64,000 nucleotides of DNA from Mya arenaria (taxonomy: Eukaryota > Mollusca > Bivalvia > Myida > Myidae), in contig NC_069132.1 of NCBI RefSeq assembly GCF_026914265.1, positions 36,574,932 through 36,638,931 of the forward strand, read 5' to 3'. The stretch's first letter is position 1; the number at the start of each line of letters is the position of its first letter. The translations under genes and the position numbers were made by a program. This document shows positions 44,021 through 55,400 of this stretch, piece after piece. The notes below the pieces were generated by a model. It made no database searches. It was given only the letters and a program-made list of their open reading frames with translations, and was not told the DNA's origin.

Positions 44021-44536
44021 GATCGTTCCGAATTTTGTTAACGTTAACAATGTTGTTAACGTCATTGTTGTTAACTTCCATGTCTGTACTGCTCTGGCCC
44101 CAATTTCTCGAAACTTCTTAAGCTTAACAGATTTAAGTCGCTTAATTCAATTAGCCAAAACACAGACTTAAAAATGATTTTGATAAATGAAAAATGGTTT
44201 AGTCTGATTATCTTACAGATTACTCCTACATAATTTCTAAAAACTGTAAAAAAAAGTAAATATAACGCATTTTATAGAAAAGCAAAAATAGTGAGATTAG
44301 CTTAATCCTGTTATAAGGGACTTAAGAAGTTTTGAGAAATTGGGGCCTGGAGGGCTTACGGACACACTGATGATTTGCAATATTTCAAACAAGATTTTAG
44401 AGAGCTGTTTTAGCTGTACTTCTTTTGCTTAAATAGATAGGAGAACATCATAATGATTATAAGTTCACATTTAAACGTTTACAACGAACTCATTTATCAC
44501 GTTGCTTACTTTAATTTAAAAAAGATCGGAACAATC
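44021..44536. mobile_element. GTTAAC-type MITE interrupted by GGCCCCAAT MITE
   Basis: Left end GATCGTTCCGAATTTTGTTA, then GTTAACAATGTTGTTAACGT; right end AAAGATCGGAACAATC. The 252-bp element at 44096-44347 lies inside, at a position similar to that in the nested pair at 900-1569. Confidence 0.6.
44096..44347. mobile_element. MITE, GGCCCCAATTTCTCG variant
   Basis: Begins GGCCCCAATTTCTCGAAACT and ends AGTTTTGAGAAATTGGGGCC; the TIRs contain CTTCTTAAGC and its complement. A shorter relative of the elements at 970 and 13015. Confidence 0.8.
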
Positions 44537-45036
44537 ACCCATTTATATATGTATTTATATATTTGTTTCTAAATGGGGCCAGATTTACTGGCGTAAAGTG
44601 TTAGCAAATAGATCTTTATTATTTAAGGATCAAAAACGATTTGTAAAGGCTTCAATTTATTTCATAAAATAGGACGACAAAATAATATATTAGTTAGTAC
44701 AAATGAATGCAGATGGGTAAATTGATGGGAAAATTAAAAAACAAAATGTTCCAATTCGATTTTCAATATATCTTTGCGCTATCAGAGGTCCCGCCAATAG
44801 CACAGCATGACAGCGGGTATCCGGGCATCCATCCAAAGCCTGTAATCCCTCGTACTTGAGCATAGAAAGAGACCAGATCTACTCTGTACGCACAGAACAA
44901 TAAAATAGTACATCTTACAAAAGAGGATATAACTTTTATTAACCATAAATTTCACATCCAAGAGATATTAAATGATGTAATGGTTTTTGATTAACTTCGT
45001 CAGTTTTGTGATTTGAATAAAAGACTGACAAAAATC

Positions 45037-45919
45037 ATGATAAAATTTCGCCTTTTTATACTTGTGTGTGCAGTGACGGTGACTATTTCCCGAGGACAAC
45101 AGGTATTATGTCTTGTTTGTTGTGCATTAATATGTAATCCATTAAGGCAAGTTTACTTTTTATAAAAAGATTGACTCACAAAATAGTTTGATAAAATCAG
45201 TCCATCTTTACATATATAAATATTCTTTCCAAGAGTAGGACAAAACGCGCCTTGTCGGACGGCGCACATTTATGTAGGTCTGTTTTTAGTTTGATTTCGC
45301 TGCAAGAAAAAAGTGTGAATTTGTTTCCTTTTAATACTATCCCACTTTATACGGGAAATGAAGACTTTTTTAAATGTTCAAACTGAGAAATGGAATGCGT
45401 ATATGGTATTGTAATGTTAGAATGTAGCCCGTGCGACGGTCCCTGGCTGCTTGTCTGTTATTTTTGTAATTTCCCTGAATAAATTCTGAAAATCAGTACA
45501 TTTTTACTGTAAAACATGATTTTATTATTGACTTCTGTCAGATTATGTTTTGTTAAATGCGAAACTTAGTCTAAACAATGTTACTATTTGATTTTTTACA
45601 GTGTCAGGTGGTACCGAAGTGCACGTGCGACTTTGACGGGGAGAACGTGGATGTGGAAGAGCAGAGCGGCGGAAGTGAGATGCTTGCCGGGACTGTTGGC
45701 GCCCTCGGATCCGCGGTCGTCACCGGCGGCGGCTTAGGCGCTTGGGCCCTCCTGCGCGGCCGTACGGGCGTAACACCGGGGGACGAAGAGATTGCAGCCA
45801 CCGACGACGGAGGCGAGCGAAAGAAAGGACCCCCCGGCAATAACGTTTACAAGGCGGGCAAAAACGACCCAAACAGCCATAAAGTGTCGGGGAAAGGGAA
45901 CCAGACAGGACCCATCTGA
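45037..45919 (+). CDS. Small type I membrane protein, CTCDF/Gly-rich family, paralogue A
   Basis: Two exons, 45037-45102 and 45602-45919 (phase 0, GTATTA...TTACAG), 127 codons plus stop. Residues 1-22 form a signal peptide (MIKFRLFILVCAVTVTIS core). The mature part starts QQ-C, with Cys-x5-Cys-Thr-Cys-Asp-Phe, then an acidic linker. A Gly/Ala-rich hydrophobic segment follows (EMLAGTVGALGSAVVTGGGL, then GAWALLRGR) that fits one membrane span with small-xxx-small spacing. The ~55-residue polar tail (DEEIAATDDGGERKKGPPG) is presumably cytoplasmic. The coding exon is strikingly GC-rich against AT-rich flanks. I do not recognise the family. The paralogue at 51010-52064 has the same exon plan. Poly(A) candidate AATAAA at 46129. 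Function unknown; the Gly-zipper-like span suggests oligomerisation (inference). Confidence 0.75.
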
Positions 45920-46128
45920 TATTCAAGACAAAAACTTCTTTATGTAAATAATTCCTGTGTTTTCTGTGAATTGCTTTTGTAAATAATACCAAATAGGGAT
46001 ACATTTAAAATCAGTTGTTTAGTTATCAGCCATGTACTATCATATGAATGTAACCATCACAGCTTTTACCTGAAGCCTGTTCTGTAGGGAAATTATCAAA
46101 AAGCTCATTTTTAAGCTGTTTTGTTTTT

Positions 46129-46134
46129 AATAAA
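46129..46134 (+). promoter_or_regulatory. Candidate polyadenylation signal of paralogue A
   Basis: AATAAA about 210 nt after the stop codon, in TTTTTAATAAAGAAAG. Confidence 0.5.
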
Positions 46135-46437
46135 GAAAGAAAGTAATATGATTTTATGATTTATTTGTATTTCTTTAAAATAATTTGAGAAAATAAATAT
46201 TAACATTTTTTCTGTTTTCTAGAAATTTCTTAAAAACCTCATTTCAGTTTTTTTTTATAATTATTATTAAAAAAACATGTAAAAACAGACTATCAAATAA
46301 ATTACCATCCGAATAAAAAATGAAGCAATTGTTTCTTGCATACACGTATTGTCCCAAGAAGCAAGAATGTGTTTTAAATATTAACATAAACAATAAACTA
46401 TTAGACACGGGTCTTATTATAAGGTTTAAACTACCAG

Positions 46438-46640
46438 TCTTTGGCCTCATCAAATATGTTACAGGAAAGAATAGGTGTCCGTCTCTCATCCGTGAGGTTT
46501 TGGGTTCGAACCCCACTATGTACTTTCTTATGACCCTTCAAGCCGTTCTGTTTAAGTGGTTTTTACCTAGGAAACATACTCGAGAGTGATTCTAAAACAT
46601 AATATAACATAGCTTTCGTCACAGTCGAGACCTAAGAAAT
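46438..46640 (+). mobile_element. tRNA-derived SINE, copy 2
   Basis: B-box region GGGTTCGAACCCCAC after GTCCGTCTCTCATCCGTGAG, then TTTTTACCTAGGAAACATAC, TCGAGAGTGATTC and a tail TTCGTCACAGTCGAGACCTA. Matches the 43434-43625 SINE in body and tail. Confidence 0.65.
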
Positions 46641-47674
46641 AAGTAGGCATTAAAATGTGATTTGTACAAAAAAACTAAAACGACCTGAAATGTGCCATGT
46701 ACCATAAAAATAAGTCACATCTTGAGCGTCTCCGATAGGAAACTTTGACGTCATTGTTCTTTTGTCAGGCCTGATATTACGATTGAAATTGCATCGATTG
46801 TCAAGAATGCATCCTCAAACAATCAGTATGATTTTTTTTTTATAAAATCAGAACCAGCATTATAGGACTAATTAAACAGCCATAGAACTCTATAGATCTA
46901 TATATTGTAAATATTTTTTTCGACTTCTGAAAAGTTTTATTTCTGCATTTTTTTCCGATCTAGCGTTAATTGTTGGTAACTGCGCAATTCATTTTTATTT
47001 ATTCTTATAAATAAGTTCTATACAACTTATTGCCACCTTTGTAATTATTCGCTAGTCCTTTGCTCGCTTTACATTTCTTGTCTGTACATTAATTGAAATC
47101 AATAAAGTAATTTGTTTATTTCCTTAAAATATTTTGAGAAAAAAGATCTTTGCGATGTGTTTATTTAATTATTTCAATCATTTTAATGCAGTACCTTAGC
47201 TATCTATTAATTGCAGTAGTGACATTCCAACATAATTCTGAGTGCTTCTGAGTCTTTCTTTTTTATAAATATATTTGAATTATATCTAACACCCTTTGCT
47301 ACACAAAATTGCACTAAGTTTCATGTAAATCTTATTAAATAGAATTATCTATGAAACTGTTTTGGTGGAGTGGCTTTTTTAAAAGCTGTTGTATAATTTA
47401 TGTGGTCATCTATATAACAGTAATTACGAATCCGACTTCTGAAATTTATAATATCTTATCAGTAATAGTAAATGCTAATTGAATATATTTGTTTGCTTAT
47501 TGATGAAATAACACAATACTTAATACACCAATATTTGAATTCAATAGTAGTCAATTTAACGATGATTATCAAAATGACAACATCTTTAATTTAAAGATGT
47601 AAATCTATACCTTGTTGTTAACATTTCTTAAAAAATAAATGAATAAAACTCAGTTCTTTGTGTGTGTGTTTTAT

Positions 47675-48520
47675 GCCCCAGAAGGAAGGCATACAGTAGT
47701 CGTGCCGTTAGTCTGTCGGACAGTTTATCAAATTGTTTCAACATGATTCAGTCAAACTTTAATTCGTGGGAAGTCACTTTCATATCAAAGGTCAAGGTCA
47801 CAAGTGGAGGTCAATGTTGCACAATATAGATTTCTTGCCAGCAATAATTCGTGTCTCTACAATATTCTTTTTTAAATGGGAATTTAATAAGACTTCACAG
47901 ATTTATAAACCACCGTTTAAACGCGATTTGCGCATAAGATGCATCGCAAAGGTCAAGGTCACATTGGAGATAAATGTTTCATAATGTGGAATTCATGATT
48001 GCAATAATTCCTGTCTAAACAATTCTCCCATTGGTGCGAATTCAACCAAACTTCACCGACTAGTATAGCAACGTGGATGGCATAAATGTATGCTCTTATT
48101 TAAAAGGTCAAGGTCACAAGTGCAGGTTAATGTTGCACATATGTATTACATAATAGCAATAACTCGTGACTCAACATTTAAGGCTTTTAATAGGAATTCA
48201 GTGGAACTTCATATAATTGTTGAGCAGCATATGAAGGTGCAGGCTTTGTTTTAGTGCATAAGATATTAATCGAACAGTGTATTCGACATCCATTTGGATA
48301 TTGTGTTATTTACAATTCCATCCGACAAGGTTCTATTACGGACATTTGTTTTGTTCCTGTATCAATCCATGTGCATAATAAATGTAATAAATATATTATA
48401 TCGCGCAAAAATGGTCCAAGAATAAATACACTGAGGTGATTACCACGGAAACAAGATAGCAACAATAGGACCTACGCTCGTCTGTTTTCCGACGCTAAAA
48501 GGGCATAACTCAGTAACAAA
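47675..48520. repeat. Tandem-core repeat with AGGTCAAGGTCACA
   Basis: Head TTTATGCCCCAGAAGGAAGG, then about three ~155-bp units sharing AAAGGTCAAGGTCACA, CAATGTTGCACAATATAG, AGCAATAATTCGTGTCT and ACTTCA. Its core half-site GGTCAAGGTCA is the complement of the TGACCTTGACC seen in other arrays. Right boundary is uncertain. Confidence 0.55.
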
Positions 48521-49321
48521 TTTAGCCAAAGTTATGGCGCGTGCTATGCACGTACGTATTGCCATAAAAGGAAAAGGGGACTGGTTATAAAAGTGGAAAA
48601 AAAATGCTAATAAATCCATTGCAACGGAGAATGTTGCAGAATAACAGGAACTATATCAGCGATTCACACAAATGAGACTATTACTTGATAATGCCAAGGG
48701 CCATAACTCGAGTTAAGAGTTATGGAACTTCAATGTTTAGCTTATGTTTTGTCATGTTTATTTCTAAATAACTATTTTAAAGTCAAGTTGCTTATTTTTG
48801 ATATGCCATTCGAGGAATATTTTTATATCTGGCGTGAGCCACAGTTATTTTTACTGTATGTTTCATATAGACACTAACCTGGCTTTTGACTTTATACACA
48901 TCCCAATTGAAAAACAAGGACATGGCATCTCTAGAACAGTTCAAGACACAAATTATAATCACAAGAAAACACCATGTTGACCATTGACCCGACTGTCAAA
49001 ATTGAGTTCAAACACAGAACCCTTCTGCCAAGGAGTCAATCGGCTACAAACAACTAATTTTCAGACTTCCACAAGCTATGATTTTTCCAATATTTACACT
49101 GAAAACTATCAATTTCTGCAATAGAGTGTCAAATTCAGTCAAGTTCTCTGCAAAATAAACATTTTTTTGCTTCCTTTTCATTAAATTTTAATAAAATATT
49201 GATACTTGAACACAAGCACTCTTTTATTTTGTATTCACATCCGGATCTTGGTCAACGGGGGGCAGATAACTGTGGTCGTGAGCCATCTATCTTGGCATTA
49301 GTTTTGAACGTCATTTCACTT

Positions 49322-49361
49322 AGACTGGTACCCTCATTAGCAAAAGTAACATAGGGTACCA
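49322..49361. repeat. Perfect 14-bp inverted repeat
   Basis: TAGACTGGTACCCT and AGGGTACCAGTCTA face each other across about 12-14 bases. It is intergenic and not followed by a T-run tied to any gene; function unknown. Confidence 0.7.
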
Positions 49362-49742
49362 GTCTAATTTCACTTGATACTTTTTCACCAAACAATTATT
49401 TTGTCTAACAATGATTATCTTATAACTTCTGTAAGCGTATGGCAGAGCAGTACAGGTATATATTTTTTTGTGACAAAAAATACTACAAGTGAGAACCTTC
49501 GCAACTTTTGAGTAGTATATATAACGCATTACTCATGAAATGTGCATTACTTGTAAGGTTTTCATTGCTTCCACTAATTACAAAAGATCTTCTTTTTTTA
49601 CTTTGAATGAAAGGTAAGTTTCCACATAAAACTTATACACCTACATCAGGATAAGGGCCTATATGTGGTCATGGCAGTTGTAGCGATAGACGATCCTTTG
49701 CCAATTTTGAGAAGCATTCTTATTTCATTGCTATGTTTGGTT

Positions 49743-50104
49743 AAAGATGCACTCTTATTCCCAAATAAGATGTACCACAATTACATGAAGTGCAATTGTT
49801 TTAATTTACCAAAAAGGATGATAAAAATAAAAAAACAATGGTTCTTTTGAAGGATACCGTGTTTAATATGAAAGAAAGGCGCAGAAAACGTAAGACGAAA
49901 GTTGATCACTGTAAATCTTTTAGGACCCACCAGTCATTTAATATTTGTGCGTTTTCAGTTATTAAATGCACGGTAACAATCTTGTTATCAGTTATTAATA
50001 TTTTTCATAAATGCATTATTTAGTAAGTAGTTGAAGATTTATCACTCAAAAATTATGTTTGTTAAACATATGTATGTATTGATTTTGAATAAGAGTGTCA
50101 CTTT
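49743..50104. mobile_element. MITE, AAAGATGCACTCTTA family, copy 2
   Basis: Begins AAAGATGCACTCTTATTCCC and ends AATAAGAGTGTCACTTTT. Its interior is colinear with copy 1 at 1894-2247. Confidence 0.75.
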
Positions 50105-51009
50105 TAGTATGTGATCATGCAAAACAACATAGTTGGTATTCAATATTATACTTAAGTTAATCTTAGGGTCATACTTACTTAATTCACTTTTTTGGTCAGT
50201 TATTAATAGCAAGTACTCCGATAAGCTACATCGTTCTTAGATCCAATTAAGAACAATATTGAATACCAGTTCAGAGGTCCCTTTCAGAAAACTAATATGG
50301 TAAAACATACTTATTTGAGTTCTGATAGTTCTTTTTTACTGGACTGTGACCAACGGGCGGCATTTATGATTTACTGCTGATCAATCTTTTTTGCATTTAT
50401 TTAAAAAAGAAGTTTAACCTATTGATACATTTACCATTTATCTTTATCTAAAAGTATTAAAGGGATAAGATTTTTTTGTAGAATGAGTTTTGCTTGGAAT
50501 ACATGGAAAACCACAAATTCTTAAAAAAATATCAAATCGCTGATTAGAACCTCTGAAAACCGTTGGACCTTTTACATGTACATTTATATATATATCATAA
50601 TCTGAACAGACACAAATAAAGCCCCAGTTATAGATTTTTAAGTTAGTTTGACGTCAGTTCCAGTGATTTGAGACTTTAAATCATCGACCAGGATAGACTA
50701 ATTTCGAAGAGAGTAAAGATTGCCCAAACCCCAGCAAAGCTATGTTAATTCCATACCACAGAATGTAAAAATGATGATATAGGTATGGTAATCGATGAGA
50801 GAATTGCCAACATCGTTGAACATGTCAGATAAGTCAACAGTTGAAAATCCCCCACGAATGATGGAATGACAACAGATAAAGAAGGTATAATATTATCTAT
50901 AGAATCGATCGCAAGATCTGGGACCCGAAATTTTTGAACACAATTCAAGAAACACTACTTTAATAATTGTGTTAAATCCTTTTACGTTCTTATTTCATTA
51001 TTTGCGAAA

Positions 51010-52064
51010 ATGTGGAAGGCGATATTTAAAGTGACGCTGATTTGGTTTGTCCTGGCCCTCGTGACAGCGGACGAGGTAAATACTTTTTTCTTATGTTCTT
51101 TTTAAATGAACGTCAATGAAGAGTTTTCATCTCATATTTAGGATGTCAAAAATATGTTTGTACATACGCAATCTAGTGCTCGGTACGGACCCTGCGGGTT
51201 TATTTCTTCCTTCCTTGTAAAACACCGTCCACTCAAGTAAAACTATATAATGACTGAACATAATTTTAGGAATATGTTTGTTTTAGTGATGCCTTATCAT
51301 ATAATATTATTGAAAGACTTGTTCTACGTAAATTCACAGTTTTTTTTTAGAAAAAAAAATCTGTTTTAATGCTCCTTAATCAATTTATTGAAATGCTGCG
51401 TAAACGAAAATGCATTTTCATACTTACATATTTTTTTTTAAACTATGAAATAAAAGCACGGTTTTGTTGGAAAGGCGCAACATTATATATACGTATATAG
51501 TTACTTGAGTAGACTGAATGCCGTCAGACTGTGATTGTTGTCAATATTGTCTTGCATCTGGCGCTGATGGCCAAAATAACCACACGCTCTGTATTAGTAA
51601 TACAGGACCGTCGTTGGGAAGCTCTCAGATCGGCATTCAGTCGAAACTCCAGGCGCCATGGTCAATCTTCAATCTACTTGCCACACGCTTTTTATGACCT
51701 ATCCAGCAAGCAAACAAATTTACCATAAGGAATGTGTGCCATACAATGTCTGACGCGGTGTCTGTTACAGGAGTGCCCGATACGGAAGCAGGACTGCACG
51801 TGCGATTTCTCAAGCGACGCGGCGGAGGGCGGCGAGGATACAACAGCCGCCGTCGGCTCCAAGTCCGAGATTCTCGCGGGAGCCGCCGGCGCGATGTCGC
51901 CCCTACTAATCGGCGGCGCGGGGTTTGGCATCTGGAAGCTTATCCGTTCGAAAGGGGGGAACGACTCGGAGCTGGAGCGGCAGGATTCGACCCTCTCGGA
52001 GACGTCCCAGGTGCCGCCACCCTACTCCAGCCGCCGGGGAAGTGGTAGGTTGTGCGGCGAATGA
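51010..52064 (+). CDS. Small type I membrane protein, CTCDF/Gly-rich family, paralogue B
   Basis: Two exons, 51010-51075 and 51771-52064 (phase 0, GTAAAT...TTACAG), 119 codons plus stop. Signal peptide MWKAIFKVTLIWFVLALVTA, probable cleavage before DEE. Then Cys-x6-Cys-Thr-Cys-Asp-Phe, an acidic Ala/Gly/Thr linker and the span EILAGAAGAMSPLLIGGAGF, then GIWKLIRSK. The span aligns without gaps to paralogue A over 29 residues (E-L-A-G, G-A, three later Gly, W, L and R kept). The tail has a PPPY motif (SQVPPPYSS), a WW-domain ligand type used by Nedd4-family ubiquitin ligases; A lacks it. The first exon is exactly 66 nt, as in A. A donor-like GTAGGT at about 52043 means the last few residues could instead be spliced onward. 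The exon is GC-rich against its flanks. Function unknown. Confidence 0.73.
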
Positions 52065-52275
52065 TGCTGCATTTTTATTTAGCTTTGTTCAAAAAACTAA
52101 ATAATTTACCTGATAATGTCTTTGAAGGATATAGGGGTCAATATCAGGATCAAAAACTTCGGTTTGATAGTATCACAGGATTTAAAAGTTTTATTTTAAA
52201 ACTCAAGTATTCTTACGCCTTCAATCCTAGAATCGGTTTCAAAAAAAATATTATTACAAATCAGGGGGCCGTTTC

Positions 52276-52281
52276 AATAAA
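52276..52281 (+). promoter_or_regulatory. Candidate polyadenylation signal of paralogue B
   Basis: AATAAA about 212 nt after the stop codon, a spacing like that in paralogue A. Confidence 0.4.
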
Positions 52282-52480
52282 GATTTAAGTCGTTTTACCT
52301 CATTACTTGAACTTATTTCAGTGCCATAGCTTCATAATTGTGCTACATATTTGAATATTTACACCTCAACTTCCATTCCTTAAATGAACTGCCTTTCGGC
52401 AATTGCGAACGCAACATCTTCGGATATGTTCGAATCGTAATTCATTGCATAACAATATCCATGAAAGCTATTGATCTTGT

Positions 52481-55400
52481 CAGGCGCGTAGCTGGATCAA
52501 AATCAATGTGGACGCCCATTGAGGCGGCGAAGCCGCCGAAGTGCTAGGGGGGTCTGGGGGCATGCCCCCCCCCGGAATTTTTTGAAACTGTTGAATGTAA
52601 ATGGTGACATCTGACGCATTTTGGAAACGTATTATTGCCTTAAAATACTGAAACAAATTTCTCTTTTCACATCTGATTTATTTATTTGTGAACACATTCA
52701 TTAAACAAAGTCAAGCCTTCGGCTTTTGCTTCCAGCGAATTTAGACACTACCTGGTCAATGTCAATGTTAACATCCCGATATACGTGCATCAGGGCAAGT
52801 CCTGTCATGCGCTCTGTCCGCATCGTCGACCTCAGGTAGGTTTTCACCCTGCGCATAACGCTAAAGCTCCGTTCAGCAGTAGCAGATGATGCCGGCATGG
52901 TCAGAAGAATGGTGAGTACTGTATAAACTCCCTTGTAAAGATCCGGATTGGTTGATGCTACAGTTTCACCCAATGTGCTTGGTTTGTCATTTTCATCCAT
53001 CAATTGCCATCTAGCCTTCCACCGCCTAACCTCGTTATGGAATGACTGGTTTCCCTGAGGTAGGTCCACCGAATACCCCGCAAAAATGAGATCCACCATT
53101 CCGTCTGTGCAAAGGTTCAACTTGGATGGAATCAAGTACTGTGCACGGAATCTTTCCTCGGCCACAATCAATCTGTCGCTAAGTTCTTGACACAAATGGT
53201 CCAAGAAAGGGAAGTAGAGAGCTCGCTGCCAATACTGTTGTGGATCATTGGCCGGTGGGTTTGCCCGGTTTCGTTGGCGTTGAGCAAGACGGGGCATTGA
53301 AGGTTCAATCTCAAATTCTGCTGCAATATCTTTAGCGCTCTGAAACAATGCTTCCCAGACATTAGGGTCTGCCCTTTCGTTTTGAAACTGGCGGATGAGG
53401 GTTTGACTTTCTCGCGTTGCCTCAAGCAAATCGCAGTCGACTGCCTGAAGAAGATAAGACAACGGAACTGTACTTTGCATAACGTGCTCAGCAACGACCA
53501 GTCCGATTATGAAGTCAAACTTCATGATCGACGCCAAGTGTTGGCCTGCCTTGTCATCGCCATCCTCCTGTAGCTGTTCAAGGGCATGAACAACAACGCT
53601 GTATGCTGACTTGAACGTTGAGAGGGCATCGGCTCGGCTAGTACACCTAGTTTCACACAGAGTTCTCAGTTTGGTGCGTTTCTTCAGCTTTTCCTGTGCG
53701 TCTTGGTCAGCAGCAAGTTCATCAACAAAGAAGTTTAGTCTTTTGGCCGAATAATCAAATGCAAACCCTACCTCTTGCACAGTTGTCATCACTGACCTTA
53801 TGCATGGGTCCTTGCTGCTATGCATAACTGCTAGGTTGAGGCAGTGGGCTCTACAGTGTACATACAGCGCAGACGGCACCCGTTGACGAATTCGTGCCTG
53901 TACGCCCCTGTGCTTTCCAGACATATTTGCGGCACCATCATAAGCCTGAGACCGCATCTTATCTACTTCGATTCCATGATTTTCAAGAGAGGTCAAGAGT
54001 AGTTCTGCAAGTACCTCGCCAGTTGTTCTACTTGCTTGAACAAATCCAAGAAAATCTTCACGGACTCTAAATTGCTGGGAACCGCTTCCACGTTGGACAA
54101 ATCGCAGACACACGGACACCTGTTCTTTTGTTGACTTGTCGGTCGACTCATCGGCTATAAGAGCGAAACAGACTGCATCATTGCATGCCTGCACAATTTC
54201 GATCTGTATCTGCTCAGCACACAAACAGATCAGTTCATTCTGTATGTCGGGCGATGTGTATGTTGCCCTACGATTTTCTGGAACATTTAGATGCTGTGCT
54301 AGGATAGGGTCATCTGCTGCCTTTGAATGCAGTATGGCTAAAAAATTGCTTCGTTCTTCTGTATTACCTCTGATAGCGATATTTTGCTTACCACAAAGGA
54401 CGATTACTTCTATAATTTTCCTGAGAATATGGCGGTTCTGCTCCACTAGGCGTCTGTGACTGTCCGATACAGAACTTGTGATGGGTTCCATCTTACCTGA
54501 TTGTATATCAAGAAAATGTTCCGCCATAGCTGTAACATTGTGATGGTTTGACTCTGCTAATTCGTGCCTCTTGACGTACTTGGCTAGGTTGGACCAATCC
54601 TTCACTGGTGTACTGATGAAAGTTTTCTCCTTCGCATCTTTCCGTCCAAATACGAAACAGGGGGCGCAGAATAAGGCATCTGTAGAAATCGAGTATCTGA
54701 GCCAGGGGTGGTCTGTCAACCAGCTTGATGACAGCTTTCTCATTTTCCCATGGATGCTTCTACAAAAGAGAAAACAAAAGATGTATTAGTTGACCTGGTT
54801 CTGACTTCTATCAAGGAACAGTTTTCACCAAGAAGTGTCCGGTAAATTGTATTATAAATTTACCAAAGCTCTTTTTTGATGCAACTACCATAACCTATAA
54901 ATGTTTAAAATATAATGCAACTAGGGTCTACACTATTTTGTTTACCTAACCCTGTACCTGCTATTCGCGACTATTCATGCTTACTCAAACAGCTTGAATC
55001 CAGACCAGACGCCGAGTATCTCATCTGGATCCAAGTTTTTTTTAATACTAGAAAAAGGGTATACCAAATTTGAAGAAAATCGGACGATATTTAAAATTGA
55101 AGTAGACGATATTTTTAGCAGACGACAATTTTCGTAGCCGCCCGGCTAAGGGTAAAAAGCATGACTAAACATATATGTTACATACTTAACTAATATCGAC
55201 GACGTGATCGAGATTTAAAGGTCTGTCAGACTGGGGGCGTATTCATAAAGCTTCTTAGGAAAATCTCAAATTAGAGTGATAAATTCAAAGGCAGATTTCT
55301 CGGTTTTTACCCACAACACTTCAATGAAATTGTGTATGCTCAAATGTTAAACAACGTTTTACACAAGCATGCCATGTTGCAATGAAGTATAATTGAAAAT

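Larger units (their letters stand above)
42321..45036. other. Intergenic stretch with repeats
   Basis: No supported gene. It contains a hAT-end-like fragment (about 42784-43033), a SINE (43434-43625) and nested MITEs (44021-44536). Confidence 0.6.
45920..51009. other. Intergenic stretch between the two paralogues
   Basis: No supported coding exon; the small frames are AT-rich and unlike known proteins. It holds a SINE, a tandem-core repeat, a short perfect inverted repeat and a MITE, listed separately. Confidence 0.6.

Noticed and set aside
45604-46004. Minus-strand ORFs opposite paralogue A
   Set aside because: They are Pro/Arg-rich shadows of a GC-rich exon. The plus-strand frame has the signal-peptide exon, splice sites and a paralogue.
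51734-52048. Alternative plus-strand frame (Arg-rich, 104 codons) over paralogue B exon 2
   Set aside because: It lacks similarity to paralogue A, whereas the chosen frame keeps the Cys pattern and the membrane span and is in phase with exon 1.
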